Assembly: GCF_017591425.1 (NCBI RefSeq)
Contig: NW_024467120.1
Coordinates: 5,828,001-5,892,000, forward strand
Source: Ochotona curzoniae
Taxonomy: Eukaryota > Chordata > Mammalia > Lagomorpha > Ochotonidae
Length of the DNA: 64,000 bases
Direction of reading: 5' to 3'
Below, in pieces: positions 31,431-43,239 of this stretch; positions within the stretch are counted from its first letter, which is position 1, and every line of letters starts with the position of its first letter. The notes below the pieces were generated by a model that saw only the letters and a program-made list of their open reading frames with translations, was not told the origin of the DNA and searched no databases. Made by a program: the position numbers and the translations under genes.

Positions 31431-32250
31431 ACACAGGTGTCAGCAGCAGAAGTCGCTCAACCTTGTAACATGTACTCCACAGTCAGACCACATGTCCATG
31501 GCATGTTCCCTGAGATCTGAGATCCTGTGGAGCCAAGATACTTATGTGGTTCAGGGAGCCCTCTCCTGGCCTGATTGCTATACCTGGACCACCTCAGTCC
31601 TGGGTTTTGTTCCCCAGACCTGACTACTTTCAGCCCTGTCTCTGGTGTGTAGCCACAGGTACATCTGCCTGACTGGGCCCTCCAGAACAATCAGGCCGGC
31701 CCCCAGCCTGAGTCTGTAGCACAACTGAGTACAATTCCCTAGCTCAGCCTGCCTTCAGCTCCTGGTTTGATTGATGGTGGTAGTGGCCTGGCCCAGCCCA
31801 TCCCCCAGTCCTTCTCTCATGAGCGCTGGTGGGTGCAATGGCCTAGTTAGGGATATTCCTTGAACTTTGATATGTCATTCCTCAAATCTAGCCCTCATGT
31901 GTGTCCTCTTGGGTGCATCAGCCCAGCCCAGTCCTCTCCCAGACTTGACTGCTATGCCCACTAGCAAGTGCCTTGGCCTGGTCGGGTCAACCCTCCAAAG
32001 CCATTACCAAGTTATCCACCATCCTTGGCACTAGGGGTGCTGAAGTCTGATCCAGTTAGCCCACAGACTCAGAACTTGCACATTCTGGTTGGTGTTATGT
32101 CCTGGCCCTCCCCTCTCCTGCAGTTCAGCTCTTATGCACATTGGCAGGATTAACATCCCAGTCATGGCAAGTCCTCGAATTGATACCAGGCCATTCCCTA
32201 AGCCTGACTCTTGTATGTGTGCGCTGGCCATCACAATGTTTTTTATAAGC
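31431..32250 (-). mobile_element. Unclassified retroposon, copy C
   Basis: Repeat units on the minus strand, seen on the plus strand as 'GCATCAGCCCAGCCCAGTCC', 'CCACTAGCAAGTGCCTTGGC', 'CTGGTTGGTGTTATGTCCTG' and 'CAGCTCTTATGCACATTGGC'. The spacing between equivalent phrases is about 60-90 bp, as in copies B and E. The 3' module is not clear, so this is either an internal fragment or a very old copy. It interrupts the same L1 as copy B. Confidence 0.6.
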
Positions 32251-33205
32251 ATTTCATTTTTTATAATTCTTTCGTAGGGTTTGTATCTCTCTGCACACAT
32301 TGGCCATCTGTTCTTATGTGCTGTCTACTTGATTCCATAGTGCTTTCAGTGTCTTAATCTTCATTGTTTTAAATCTCTGGTCTGACAATTCAAATATCCC
32401 TGCAGTGTCTGGTTCTGATGTTAGCTCTGTCTCTTTGTGTGATTTTTTTTTTTTTTTTGTCTTTTTGTATGGCTTGAGATTTATTTCTCCATCAGCGGAC
32501 ATGAGGTACCAAAGAAAAGGAACTGTTGTTTAGTAAGCCTTGGTGAGGTGGTGGCCAAGGCAAGGAAGAGAAAACCATCTAAAGCCTGGTGATGAGCTTT
32601 CTGTCTCAGAGCCTGTGCCAACTTTGTGAGTGCTCCTCAGCTATGGCTCTCTCTGTTTGAGGAATGCCAGCACGGGCTAGTTAGATATTTCTCCCCTGCG
32701 GAAGTTAGATGGGGCTGGAGGTGACTATCCCTTTCTTCTGGTCAGTGATCCCCTCAACCTGGCAGATTTGACTCTGACACTATCTGAATTAAGGACAGGA
32801 TGTTCTGACCCATTTAGAAACAGTTGCATTCCCCTTTCCCTGCTAGATGCACAAAGGGATTTTTCTTCTCTATTTACTGTGGGAACCCAGGCATGCTTCT
32901 GGAGGTGTGTCTCACAAAATGGTGAGGTCTCCCACTGGAGTTTGCAATTCTCAGAGTGTTCTGCAGTGAGCCTCCAGCATTTTCTCAGCTGTGATTCTGG
33001 TTTTTCTCTCTCATTTCTGGTTTCCAGAAAGCTTTCGGCCTGTGAGTCTTAGCTCCTCCAATGATGACATCCTATACCTGTCCCCCCACCTGCCGTGCCC
33101 CCAGAGCCGTGATCTTCCTCTAGTGCCTAGCTGCCTCACAGATCAGCCATTTCCTTCATTGCACTCATCTTTCTGCATGGTGTCAAGGTGCTGTGATACT
33201 CCTAA
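32251..33205 (-). mobile_element. Old L1 skeleton, part 5 (5' region)
   Basis: Resembles the complement of the upstream region of old L1M elements: 'TTTAAATCTCTGGTCTGACA', 'GTGTCTGGTTCTGATGTTAG', 'GCTCTGTCTCTTTGTGTGAT', 'TCCCCTGCGGAAGTTAGATG', 'GCAGATTTGACTCTGACACT'. It lies where the 5' part of the minus-strand L1 should be, which makes parts 1-5 one element. The poly-T run at 32442-32459 interrupts it. Confidence 0.6.
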
Positions 33206-35789
33206 GTAGAACCAGATGGGGGCATAACACTCAGAGAGATGAGGAACCCAGACAAGAACAGGGGAGTTACTGATGGAAAATAACTGGTAGAAGGGCTTAT
33301 CTATTGGTCAAGCCAGTTTAAGCACTTCAATTTTTTGTCATCTTCAACTAGGAAGTGAGATTCCAAACATTCTCCCACTATGATGAATAAAGCCATGCAT
33401 CTGTATACAAACTGAAAATAGAGATGCTGAGAAATTCTACCAAGTGACCTAGAAAACTATGGAAATTTCTTGCAAGCACCAGACAGAAGGAGCGTCAACA
33501 CCAAAGGCAATCTACAAGCTGCGCGCGCTCTGAGAATACGGAAGGTCACACATATGCCATTTAGCCAGATGTGCACATCGTCGCTAATGTGCCTGTTCAG
33601 CAAGCCCGGTGGCAGAGGGCCCCCGGGGAGAGGAACTTGGGCCGTATCTAAGGAAACATCCCGTCTGTGCCATCAAACACTGACGTTTAATGTTCCTTTT
33701 ACTTTCATTCACCTTCACAGTTCCCTTCATTTTTATTCAACTCCCAAGTACCTTAGTCAGACGACCGAGAGGCCTGGGAAATGCCTCCTCTCCAAAAGTT
33801 AACGATCATCATTTCATGACAACAATCTTATTTCTAGGAACAAGGAATTCTTGGCAGGTATTTCTTATGTCGTGTTCTGGAGCAGGAGTTTTGTTGGCCT
33901 TTGTTTGTTTTTCCAGGATCCTGTAGCTTTTTCACTTGTTAACTTTTCATCTTGCTAACTGTATCCCAGAAATAACAAGGACCTTCCAGAATCTGAAGTC
34001 ATTCGGAAGCTCTTCGTGTTAACTTAATAAGCTTGATTTTTTTCTTCGCAGGCTTCAGTTGTGCATACCTGTGTTTCCTGAATGGAATTGCTGGCATTCA
34101 CAAGCAAGTGCTCATCCAAAAGAACTGCTCTCATCTTGCTCTTTTTCTCTTATAGAAAATGATAATACAGTGATTTAAAAAGATAAGAAGGGAAAGTGCC
34201 ACGTTCATTCAAATGCAGATTTTTGTGCATACTTCATCATACATAGTATTATTTCTGTAATAACAACAAATTACAAGCTTCAAACATTTTAAAGGTAGCT
34301 TTGTTGATAGACAAATTATCGCACAGCACAGGCCCCAGCTTCTACATTAGAATTAAAAGCCTGCTCAAGAACTGAATGAATAGCAATCCAGTCTTTTTTT
34401 TTTTTAACTACTGAAAGAAGCTGTACCTCAGTGGTTCGATTCTCAGCCCTGATTGCTCGCTATGACCACCTGCCTACATTGCTTGATTCTCCGTATTCCC
34501 CAGATTTCGGTTCGTTGTGGGAGATGGGACTTTTTAAATTGTGTAACCTGCTCAGATGAGTCTAATACGCAGCTTAGCTTCAGAACCAGTCCAGCCTGGG
34601 GGCTATTTTTGTCAGTGGAGAACACAAAGATGGGAGCCAGAAATGCGAGTCCATGAGAAGAGGGGAGAGGGAAGAATGGGGTAATGTTAGTTTGACTTGA
34701 ACTCCCCCATAATTATTGGAAATAATCACTATTTCATATTCCTACTCTGTGACTTGACAGAGTAAAAAGATCCTTGATGTTGAGTAAGTGACCCAGTCTC
34801 CACAGCATGGGCTATCCCAACACTTTAGATTCAAAACCCGAGGAGTCAACTTGGTAGAGCTGCTGTTCGTACTACACTATTCTAAGCGGTGAGTTCAGTT
34901 TAAGTCAGAACTGAAATTCAGAAGGAAATATAAAAGCAATTTTTTTTCTTTAAACAGTGATGTTCATTTTCATCACTTTCTCTTTAACAAAGTGGCAATG
35001 TTTCTTTTTATTTCTGATTTATTTTTCTTCCCACGGATTGTCTCTTCCCTTTGTATCCATGGGGGATTGGTTACAAGACCTCTGCCAGGATCAAAACCCG
35101 GGGGTGCTCAGATCTCCTACATAAAACGGTGCATTACTTGTGAACAGCCAGTGCCATCCTCCCATCTCCTATGAGCCGTATCTAGAGTCCTTATAATATG
35201 TTTTACCTTGTATGTGTAATGTAAAGAGCTCTTATACCATCTTACATAGGAAATACTGACAATATAAAGGGTCTATGCACAGTTAGTATGGTTGCAATCT
35301 TTTCCCTGACACTTTCTGTTAGTGGCTGGCTAACTCTGTAAATTATAGCTGGTGGGGTGCCTACTCAAGGCCACTAGCCCATTGTTCTTCTATAATTCAG
35401 AACAATAATTTGGAGGGAATTGGTATTGCTTTCCACAACCAGGTTTTAGGTAGGTGGAGAACTAGTGACCACATGGCTGTAAAATCAAATTCTAAATTCA
35501 CCTCATGCAAATGTGAATAGCCTGGGAATAGGGATGTCTCAAGTGTTGTTTTGGGATTTTTGGTGCATAATGAGTCGCTGGTAGCTGCCACCCATCAGCG
35601 CGTCACACCAATGTCTTCATGGGAGCTGGCTCATTCTGACGGTCCTTGCAGCTTTAGAACAAAAGGGAGATACTTTGTATCTCCTCACGGTACAGTGTCA
35701 CAAGATAAGATTTCCTGGATCATCTTCTGAAAACTAGGCTCAAGTAAGTAAACTATTTCAAATTCTCTGTCTCTGTTCCTGGGCCTCTC
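33206..35789. other. Unique sequence
   Basis: No gene or clear repeat. T runs are near 34394 and 34940. The frames at 33470-33802 and 33690-33926 were inspected and show no recognisable protein. Confidence 0.4.
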
Positions 35790-35912
35790 TTGTGCCTAAG
35801 TTCTAGACTACACAATCGATAAACTTACATTGACATTATAATCGGAAGCCTATAGTTTATATTAGCATACACCGGTGACATTGTATACATCCTGTGGATT
35901 TGGACAGAGTTT
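35790..35912 (-). mobile_element. Old L1 3' UTR, left piece
   Basis: Complement of an L1M-type 3' UTR: 'ATAAACTTACATTGACATTA', 'AAGCCTATAGTTTATATTAG', and 'CCTGTGGATTTGGACAGAG', equivalent to consensus 'CTGTGGGTTTGGACAAA'. It continues after the SINE at 36284. Confidence 0.8.
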
Positions 35913-35913
35913 A

Positions 35914-35926
35914 AGAGCAGGGATCC
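35914..35926 (+). repeat. Target-site duplication, left copy
   Basis: AGAGCAGGGATCC, repeated exactly at 36271-36283. Confidence 0.96.
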
Positions 35927-36270
35927 GGCCCCGGTGCGGTGGCGCAAGTGGTTAAGGTCCTCGCCTTGCACGCCCGGGATCCCATATGGCCGCCGGTTCT
36001 AGCCCGGCAGCCCCGCTTCCCTTCCAGCTCCCTGCCTGTGGCCTGGGAAAGCAGTCGAGGACGGCCCAAAGCTTTGGGACCCTGCATCCGCGTGGGAGAC
36101 CCGGAAGAGGCTCCTGGCTTCAGATTGGGATAGTAACGGCCGTTGCGCTCACTTGGGGAGTGAATCATCGGATGGAAGCTCTTCCTCTCTGTCTCTCCTC
36201 TCTGTATATCCGTCTTTCCAATACAAAAATAATAAAAATGAATCTTTAAAAATAAATCTTTAAAAAAAAA
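35927..36270 (+). mobile_element. Young CSINE splitting an L1 3' UTR
   Basis: A full-length plus-strand SINE: A box in 'GGTGGCGCAAGTGGTTAAGG', B box in 'CCGGTTCTAGCCC', 'GGGAAAGCAGTCGAGGACGG', 'TTGGGGAGTGAATCATCGG', CT-rich block, and an A-rich end in which 'AATCTTTAAAAATA' is duplicated. It has a perfect 13-bp duplication. It interrupts the old L1 between two pieces that join cleanly, so its age is clearly younger than the L1. Confidence 0.97.
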
Positions 36271-36283
36271 AGAGCAGGGATCC
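36271..36283 (+). repeat. Target-site duplication, right copy
   Basis: AGAGCAGGGATCC, an exact partner of 35914-35926. Confidence 0.96.
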
Positions 36284-36785
36284 ACCATCGTAGTATCCTT
36301 TACAATAATTTCATTACCTGACTGGTCCTCTGTACTCTTTCTAGTCTTCCCTCCCTTCCCCTAGCCCTGACAATTTCTGATCTTTTGATTGTCTGCATAG
36401 ATTTGCCTTTTCCAGAATATCACATAGCTGGAATCATGCAGACTAAAGCCTTTTTAGATTGGTTCCTTTCACTTTATGATATGCAGTTAAATTTCCTCCA
36501 TGCCTTTCATAACTTGATAGCTCATTTCCTTTAGTACTGAATAATATCTTATTGTCTAAATGTGCCACAGTTTATCCATTAAGCTACTGAAGGACATCTT
36601 CCTTGCCTCGAAGTCGGGGTAATTATGAATAAAGATGCAGTAAAGATCCACGTGCAAGTTTCTTTTTGGACGTAAGTGTTTAAATCATTTGTGTCGAGGC
36701 TAAGGAATATTATCAGTACGTTATGAAAGCTCCATTTTTTCCTTGTTTCAGAATTCATTGCCACTGACATTTACAGCATAGTAGA
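36284..36785 (-). mobile_element. Old L1 3' UTR, right piece
   Basis: Complement of the L1M 3' UTR: 'AGATTTGCCTTTTCCAGAAT', 'TAGCTGGAATCATGCAGACT', 'ATTTCCTCCATGCCTTTCAT', 'GAATAATATCTTATTGTCTA', 'CTACTGAAGGACATCTTCCT' and 'AATTATGAATAAAGATGCAG'. It is one of the best preserved L1 stretches here, though noncoding. Confidence 0.92.
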
Positions 36786-38051
36786 TTAAATCCACTTTAG
36801 ATTCATAACATAACTTTCAATCAACAGACCTGACACTCAAGTGGGATGTTGTACCCAATAATTGGCTATTATAAATGATACAAATGTCACAATTCTAGCA
36901 CCTCCAGTATATTGAATAGTGTACCTCATTGTATGGAGGATTCCCCATGAACACATTTATTCTGTTTCTGATTTATCACGAACTCCAAGGTGATAAGTCA
37001 ACCTATACCCCTGTACCAGTGCTGTGTCTATCTCAATAGCACTTCACATGTAAAGAATCAGCCCTGAATTTGGAACTGGTGGGGCTGATCTGACACAGTA
37101 ATCCAGTGAGAGTGAGGTAGTAAGGATGCAAGATCTCGTTTGCTTGTGGTGACAATGAAAATAAGCAAATGAGTTCACTGTCATAGCCAGTTGACTGTGA
37201 TGAGGCCCTGCATGGGGCATGCGTCCTCTCTCTTGGAACCTGCATAGCTAGCACCATGGAGAGTCGAACAGTGGAGACCAGGGGATGTACATTGAAACTA
37301 AACTTATTTGTTTCCAAAAAGTTATAGAATAGTAGAGTATAAACCACTTTACTTCTGGACATTCACACTATAGTATTGAAACAGTAAAGAAAAGGGTATA
37401 TTTTTCCTGACAACCTATCCACAGATAAACTCACAGGTTTTGTACAACTGTGTCAGATGCGTAGCATCAGTGTTACTGCATCCTGGAAACGGAATAAGAA
37501 CCATGTGAATAGACCAGGCTATTGCCTGGCTGAGAGGCAGTGGGCCTGTGCAGAGCAGACTTGTTCCAGAACAAGTAGACGGTAACATCTGGAAGTTCTC
37601 TGTGCTTTGTGGTGAGACCAAGGGAGGGCAACGGGAGAAGGACGTGGAGCAACAAGATCGATGAAGTCTGATTCTTGGGGTGATTTCATGATGCTAGCTC
37701 TGCTCATCACTCTCTAGATCATTCAATCAGAAAAGAAATGACGTCTCTGGCTCAGGTGACGCTGGGTCTCTGCTAGGTTCAGCCCATCTTGTATGACGAG
37801 AGCATAAGACTCTTCCTCAGTTAGGCCATCCGCACACACTGCTTCCATGCACCCCGCAGCCCCCCGCAGCCCCCGTGGATCCTCTACAAAGCTTACTATT
37901 TCATATTGTCCCTGATCATTTTGGTGAAAACACACATGTGATTTCAGGAGTTCAGTCAAGCTCTCTTTTAGGGCTTTGTTCAAGAAGTTGAAAGTTTACA
38001 AGTTCTATTTACATTTTGTTTTTTAAATACCTTTTTAGCTAATTTAAAAAA
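36786..38051. other. Unique sequence with one unidentified ORF
   Basis: Contains the open frame annotated separately at 37723-37983. Otherwise no repeat or exon was recognised. Confidence 0.4.
37723..37983 (-). other. Unidentified 86-codon open frame
   Basis: An open minus-strand frame without an ATG at its start; the first in-frame start-like codon is TTG at 37983 and a TAA lies just upstream. The product is acidic and soluble-looking, with phrases such as KESLTELLKSHVCF, QYEIVSFVEDP and DGLTEEESYALV. This is more protein-like than the other short frames here. No splice acceptor sits at its 5' end and no family is recognised. It could be a piece of a processed pseudogene or chance. A CCCCGCAGC duplication in it gives RGLRGAAG. 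Confidence 0.15.
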
Positions 38052-38185
38052 TACCTTTTTTTTTTTTTTTTTTCTGAAAGGCAAAAAGAGAGAAAGAGGT
38101 AGGTGCATCCCCCAAATGCCTGCAACAGTAGCAGTTGGGACAGGACCAAATCAGGTGGGATGTAGATATCTGAGAGCCACACCTT
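38052..38185 (-). mobile_element. Ancient CSINE fragment
   Basis: A T20 run, then 'CTGAAAGGCAAAAAGAGAGA', 'ATCCCCCAAATGCCTGCAAC' and 'AGCAGTTGGGACAGGACC'. These are the complement of the 3' end of the older SINE type. The 5' half is absent. Confidence 0.65.
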
Positions 38186-39487
38186 TTCTCTGTTTCAGAA
38201 CGCGCCGTGCGGGGCATTATAATGTGTGGTGTAAGATATTTAGAACAGGGTTATCACTTGTGATTAACATTATGGAGTGAATGGCAAATGACTCAAGCAT
38301 GGGAATGCAATGGTTAATTAACTAAATCTCCACTTACTACACTATTCATGTAGTTCTAATCCCTATAAAACCATGTGCATATGACAGCAAAGGAATTAAT
38401 ACAAGAAGGCTTATTTTAAATTTACTTGTTTGTTATTCCGTGATATAGTTCTATAGGCTCTTGATTTTCCTTCCCTCTCCCCCATATTCCCATTCCCCTA
38501 CTAACTTCCCCCGTGTCATTACAATAGTATAGTCCTTCACAATACGTCATAAGTCCATCATTCTGCTATTTAAGTATATCCTGGCACTATAGGCATGGAC
38601 AATGGCAATGAGTCCAGTTAAGATTTTTTTTTTTTAAGCAGACAGTTAAGCAGAAAAGGTTGGAGAGAATACAATGAAGAGGAAGATAAAATTGATTGCT
38701 CTCATTTTGTGTTCAGCGCTGAATGTATTCCTAAAATAATGTTCTCTTTATTCAGCAACAGAGTTAATTTGAGCTCCGTGAAAGGTGGGTAGGAGGGACA
38801 ATTAGGCATTAAAAATATTTATTTCCTCAAAAAATGTAGAAGACGCATACGTTCTGGCAATTTTTAGCACTCATTTGAGATGCAATAGAAAGAATTTCTG
38901 CAGAAGCACAAATGACTATGACAGGCTTCAGGTGGGTGGTGTATATTTTCATTCCTTGCAGTGGGTGCAAAAAGAAGAGATCTAGCTTCAACTTGTAAGA
39001 CTTACAGAAGTTAAATCAAGAATTGTTCCGGTTCAAAGGAATGGGTTCATTTTTTTTTTTTTTTTATTCTCTGAATTCTGAATTCTGTGTGTCTGAAGAC
39101 TTGTGCTTTAATTTTCTCTGCTCCTGCCAGGTTGCATCATCCAGAACACCCTCTAATTGATTAACCAAAAACAAATCCATTTTCTAAGAGTTGTGAAGTA
39201 CAGTTGTATAGTTAGTGTAATGAGCAGCCATTCATTCTGGTCTTTTTGAGTGGGGCAAGCCTGTGCCTGTTTAGTGCTCATTTGCCCATGACCACTTGGA
39301 AAGAAGAGACTGGTCTTTTCAGTGCCATGTTCAGTGCTAAACGAATCAATCTGTTCTTAAACCGAGGCAGCAGATCAGTGGGGTGCTGCTTCATGCTTAA
39401 CCACTGGTCTGGGCTTGTTAAACAGCTGGCTTTCACGATAGAGAACCATGATTTGTAACATTTGTTGATTTATGTGCTATATAATTT
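38186..39487. other. Unique AT-rich sequence
   Basis: No gene recognised. T runs are near 38628 and 39050. Confidence 0.4.
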
Positions 39488-39722
39488 TTAAAAGATATGT
39501 TTATATTTTGAAAGTCAGGGTTATGCAGAGAGTGGGAGAGTGGGGCGCCCCCCCCCCCCCGAGAGAGAGAAAAAGAGTGAGAGAGAGAGAGAGAGAGAGA
39601 AAATCTTCCATCTACGGGTCCACTCTCCAAATGGCTATAATGGCCATAATGGCCAGTGCTGTGCAAGGCTGAAGCCAGAAACCAGGAGATTCATCCAGAT
39701 CTGTCTTGTAGGTGCCAGGGGC
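39488..39722 (-). mobile_element. CSINE, truncated, with C-run and GA tract
   Basis: Complement of the 3' two-thirds of a SINE: 'TTTTAAAAGATATGTTTATATTTTGAAAGTC' type tail side, 'AAATCTTCCATCTACGGGTC', 'GCTGAAGCCAGAAACCAGGA'. Its CT-rich block has expanded into a C13 run (39548-39560) followed by a GA tract to about 39602. Confidence 0.8.
39548..39602 (+). repeat. C13 run joined to (GA)n tract
   Basis: Thirteen C followed by GAGAGAGAGAAAAAGAGTGAGAGAGA-type purines. The strand asymmetry flips abruptly from pyrimidine to purine, inside the SINE. Confidence 0.93.
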
Positions 39723-41514
39723 TCTTGCAGTGGTGGCACATTCCAGTATTGCAATTCTTATTGCAGTCCTTGCTCCATGGCTCCAGTCTTCACTCTTCCT
39801 AGCATGCCCTTTGCTGGGTGTGATTTCTCACTGTCCCTTGTCTGTATTCTAAACTCTGACAGCACTTTTTACTGGTCTTTTCACAGCTCTGCCAGGTGGT
39901 GCCTTAGTTTCCTACAGGATGTCCATGGATATAGGGACAGAGTTTATCTCAACTATTCCATTGAGAATTGCCCCGAAGCATTCTCTGCCTTTGCAAATTA
40001 CATCCATCACCAAAGCCCAGGCAAAATTCCAGTTACTAGAAATAGTATTCCTGAGAACCTCCCAGTTGGAGATACAACACATTTCTCATGACCAACCTTT
40101 CATCGTATTTCGGCTTCACTACCATCACCTTCCACTATCCCATTTTGGTATAATGATCCTGTTTTTCAAAGTAGCTGTGTGTGTGTGTAAAACATTTTTC
40201 TGCCAGATTAATGTCCATCGACTCTTATGTTTTTTCATATTAGTTACTCATTGTCCTGTATTGCCCATTACTTGTAAAGCTAAGTAATTCTGGAATTTAG
40301 TTGCCTCTGCTACATGTGCATGCCTGTTTCAGCATGTGTGTAAAAGTGTGTGTTCACTACTTAGCTATTTCCATGTCTCATGTTGATCCCTTCACTTGAG
40401 ATGTATCTATCTTTCCTGTCTAACCTTGGGTTGTTCAACTTTGTGTTCTCCATTATATCTTCTGGTGTTACTCTAACTAGACATACTACTCCTTTGTTTT
40501 AACTCAATGGTACCTTTATTTCCTATGACTTGTCACTGAAAGTATTTAATGCTGGTCATAGAATGGTCTGAGTGAAATTGCCTCTCCCTATCACTTCTTT
40601 ATCTTTTCTTTTTCTCCAGGCCCAGAACTTTGTGCTAAGTGGATACTGCGTCAATACTGATGATTTTTACTGCTTGATCATTCAGATCATTGACCTGGAG
40701 TGTCTTCCAAGCATACGTACGTATTTCCATGTGTTAGTAGTTTTATTTGGATCTCTTAAAAATGAATATTTCACAAATATAGTTGTAGTGATTTTACATC
40801 TGACAGATGTTGGTGCCCAGAAACTATGAAACAGAATCTGTCTCCTCCAACAGATAAAGAGCCAAACAAAAAAATCCTGAAAAAATTTCAACAACACAAA
40901 GAGGTAAAGCATAAAGAATTCTTCAAAAACTGATCACAAGTGAAATAACACTACTCTGTGTCATAATCCGATTGAGAGCACTCTTCATCCTGCTCCCATC
41001 TCGAAGAGCGGCATTAATGCTGAAAAGCCACACAAACTCAGAATCCTTCACAATACCATAGATTCTTCTATCCAAAATGCTACAAGAACCCCCTTCCCCA
41101 GGAAATGCTTCAAACCCTACAATAGTAATATATGTACATATATACATATGCATATATACTTAAGTATATATTAACTAATATATGACAATGTTTAATGTGT
41201 GAATTAGGCATGGTAAGAGATTAGCAGTCTTAAGTGCAAGCTGTTAGATTTAATGCTTTCTGACCCAACATGTCACTGCCAATCACTTACAAATGTCATG
41301 CCTTTATACCTTAACTAAATGGTCACTGCTCAACCACAGTGGCTGTAGCTTCTACAATTTGAGGTTTCAACAGAAAAAATTCATATGAAATTTTCCTTTT
41401 TCAAACTTTTGTATATGGAAGTGTCGTTCTTCCACACACCTTCATAACCTTGCAATACAAATATTTTGCTTTCTTTATTAACTTGAAAATGTCCCCCCTT
41501 TTTGTTTAATGAAA
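39723..41514. other. Unique sequence; exon-like signals unconfirmed
   Basis: No gene confirmed. The 183-codon frame at 39540-40091 starts inside the SINE and is not accepted. A strong acceptor-like pyrimidine tract ends at 'TTTTTCTCCAG' (about 40620), followed by about 100 bp of open frame. No donor or known protein supports it. A TA-rich stretch lies at 41128-41178. Confidence 0.35.
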
Positions 41515-41529
41515 GTGCTTTGACTTCTT
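41515..41529 (+). repeat. Target-site duplication, left copy
   Basis: GTGCTTTGACTTCTT, repeated exactly at 41865-41879. Confidence 0.96.
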
Positions 41530-41864
41530 TTATTAAAAAGATTTATTTATTTTTATTGGAAAGGCAGATGTACAGAGAGGAGGAGAACCAGAGAGGGAGA
41601 TCTCCTGTCCGATGATTCACTCCCCAAGTGAGCTCAATAGCCAAAACTGAGCCGATCCGAAGCCAGGAGCCAGGAACTTCCTCCAGGTTTCCCATGCGGG
41701 TGCAGCGTCCCAGTGCTCTGGGCCATCCTCGACTGCTTTCCCAGACCACAGGCAGGGAGCTGGATGGGAAGTGCAGTTGCTGGGACTAGAACCGGAGTGC
41801 CCATATGGAATTCCTGCACATTCAAGGTGAGGACTTTAGTCACTAGGCTATTGCGTCGGGCCCT
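41530..41864 (-). mobile_element. CSINE, full length, with perfect TSD
   Basis: Minus-strand copy of the intermediate subfamily. The left end is 'TTATTAAAAAGATTTATTTA' tail sequence. Then come 'CACTCCCCAAGTGAGCTCAA', two GCCAGGA-type heptamers, 'GGACTAGAACCGG' (B-box complement) and 'GGACTTTAGTCACTAGGC'. The 15-bp duplications are exact. Confidence 0.96.
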
Positions 41865-41879
41865 GTGCTTTGACTTCTT
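41865..41879 (+). repeat. Target-site duplication, right copy
   Basis: GTGCTTTGACTTCTT, an exact partner of 41515-41529. Confidence 0.96.
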
Positions 41880-43239
41880 ATTGACATATCCAGTTGCCAG
41901 CATCACCATTCTTGCTCTTTGGAAACGTTAAGTAATAATGTAAGCATTATTTAAACTTCAACACTATTGACAGTCTAACAGTTCATCAGGTAACTGAAAA
42001 GGATGGATAATCACACCACGTAGACATGCATGACAAAGGAAGGATTCACTTACTAGGCACAGTGGTCTGCAGTTTTCAGCAAAGTGTTCAGAATGCAATG
42101 TAAAACTTCTGAACTGTTTATGTCTCTAATATTCCATTTAAATAATTGCAATGTCAGGAACAAATAACCACAGATATGTGATATTGTGGGAGGCTACTAT
42201 ATTCTCTAAGTTAAAGAGAAGTAGTAAAGGAATGGGTAGAAGTGCCTGAGAAAAATTAAGATAACATGCTAACTAGATCCTCTATAAACCACATCTGGAG
42301 CTTAGCAAAAGAAGAAAGGGTCTCTGATTCTCTTGTTCAGATAGTGTTAAATCTGGAGACTAGACCAAAACTCAGTAGGGTTGCAAATTTAAGGCAAACA
42401 GAGTGTAATGGAGTCCAACAAAGCATCTGGGGGGACCTCAGAGGTAAATACAATCAGATGCAACTGTTCTTCCCTCCCCAAACCCTGCTTTCTGTGCACT
42501 CCAGTCTCCAGGAGAAGACAAAGGATTCCAGCAAACGTGGAGAGGGGATACAGTGAAGGAGAGGCCACCGCCTTATTTTACAGTGAAATCTGAGCAAAGG
42601 GAAGGAAAATTATTAGAGAGCTATGAAGTTATAATATAGCCCTCACCTAAAAATTAGATTAAGTGGCGAAAAGCATTGATTTTCAAAAAGCAACACAGTA
42701 ATTCAACTTGAAAGAATGTAACCCAAAGAAGTAGGTAGGGTCCCTGCCAATGTTTTCCATTCACAGTATAATTAATAAGGGAAGTGTTCAGTAAAACAAG
42801 GAGTACATGATGTAACAGAATACTAAAATGGGAAGAAAAGGAATATTGAAAGAAAAACTGAGACACAAAACAAACAGTGGTACAAATGAAAAGCAGCTAC
42901 TAGCAAATCATGATAATGAGGCTTTAATTATAGTAAATAAAAACAGGCAACTTTAATTAGAAATACAGTAGATTTTTAAGTCATAGTATATCTTCCATAA
43001 GGTGATTTATAATACTAATGTAAAGTTCTAACAAGCAGGAAAGAATATTAAGAAAGCTGTAACACAGGAAAAATGATAAAAATAAAAAAGACTGAATTTA
43101 ACATTTCATAGGACACAGGATTTTCCAAGGGAAATTGATGCAAAGCTAAATATAAAAAAAAATTAGCTACAGAAAGATTTTCTCTATGCATCAAACAAGT
43201 TCAGAGAAACTCGGTAACAAAGTTTTCTGAAAAGCCTCG
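41880..43239. other. Unique AT-rich sequence
   Basis: No gene or recognised repeat. Confidence 0.4.

Noticed and set aside
39540..40091. 183-codon plus-strand frame, the longest in the window
   Set aside because: It begins inside the GA tract of a truncated SINE, its first third is SINE sequence, and no protein family or splice context was seen.
40608..40730. Possible exon after a strong acceptor-like pyrimidine tract
   Set aside because: Only the acceptor is convincing. The frame is short, no family is recognised, and no partner exon was found.
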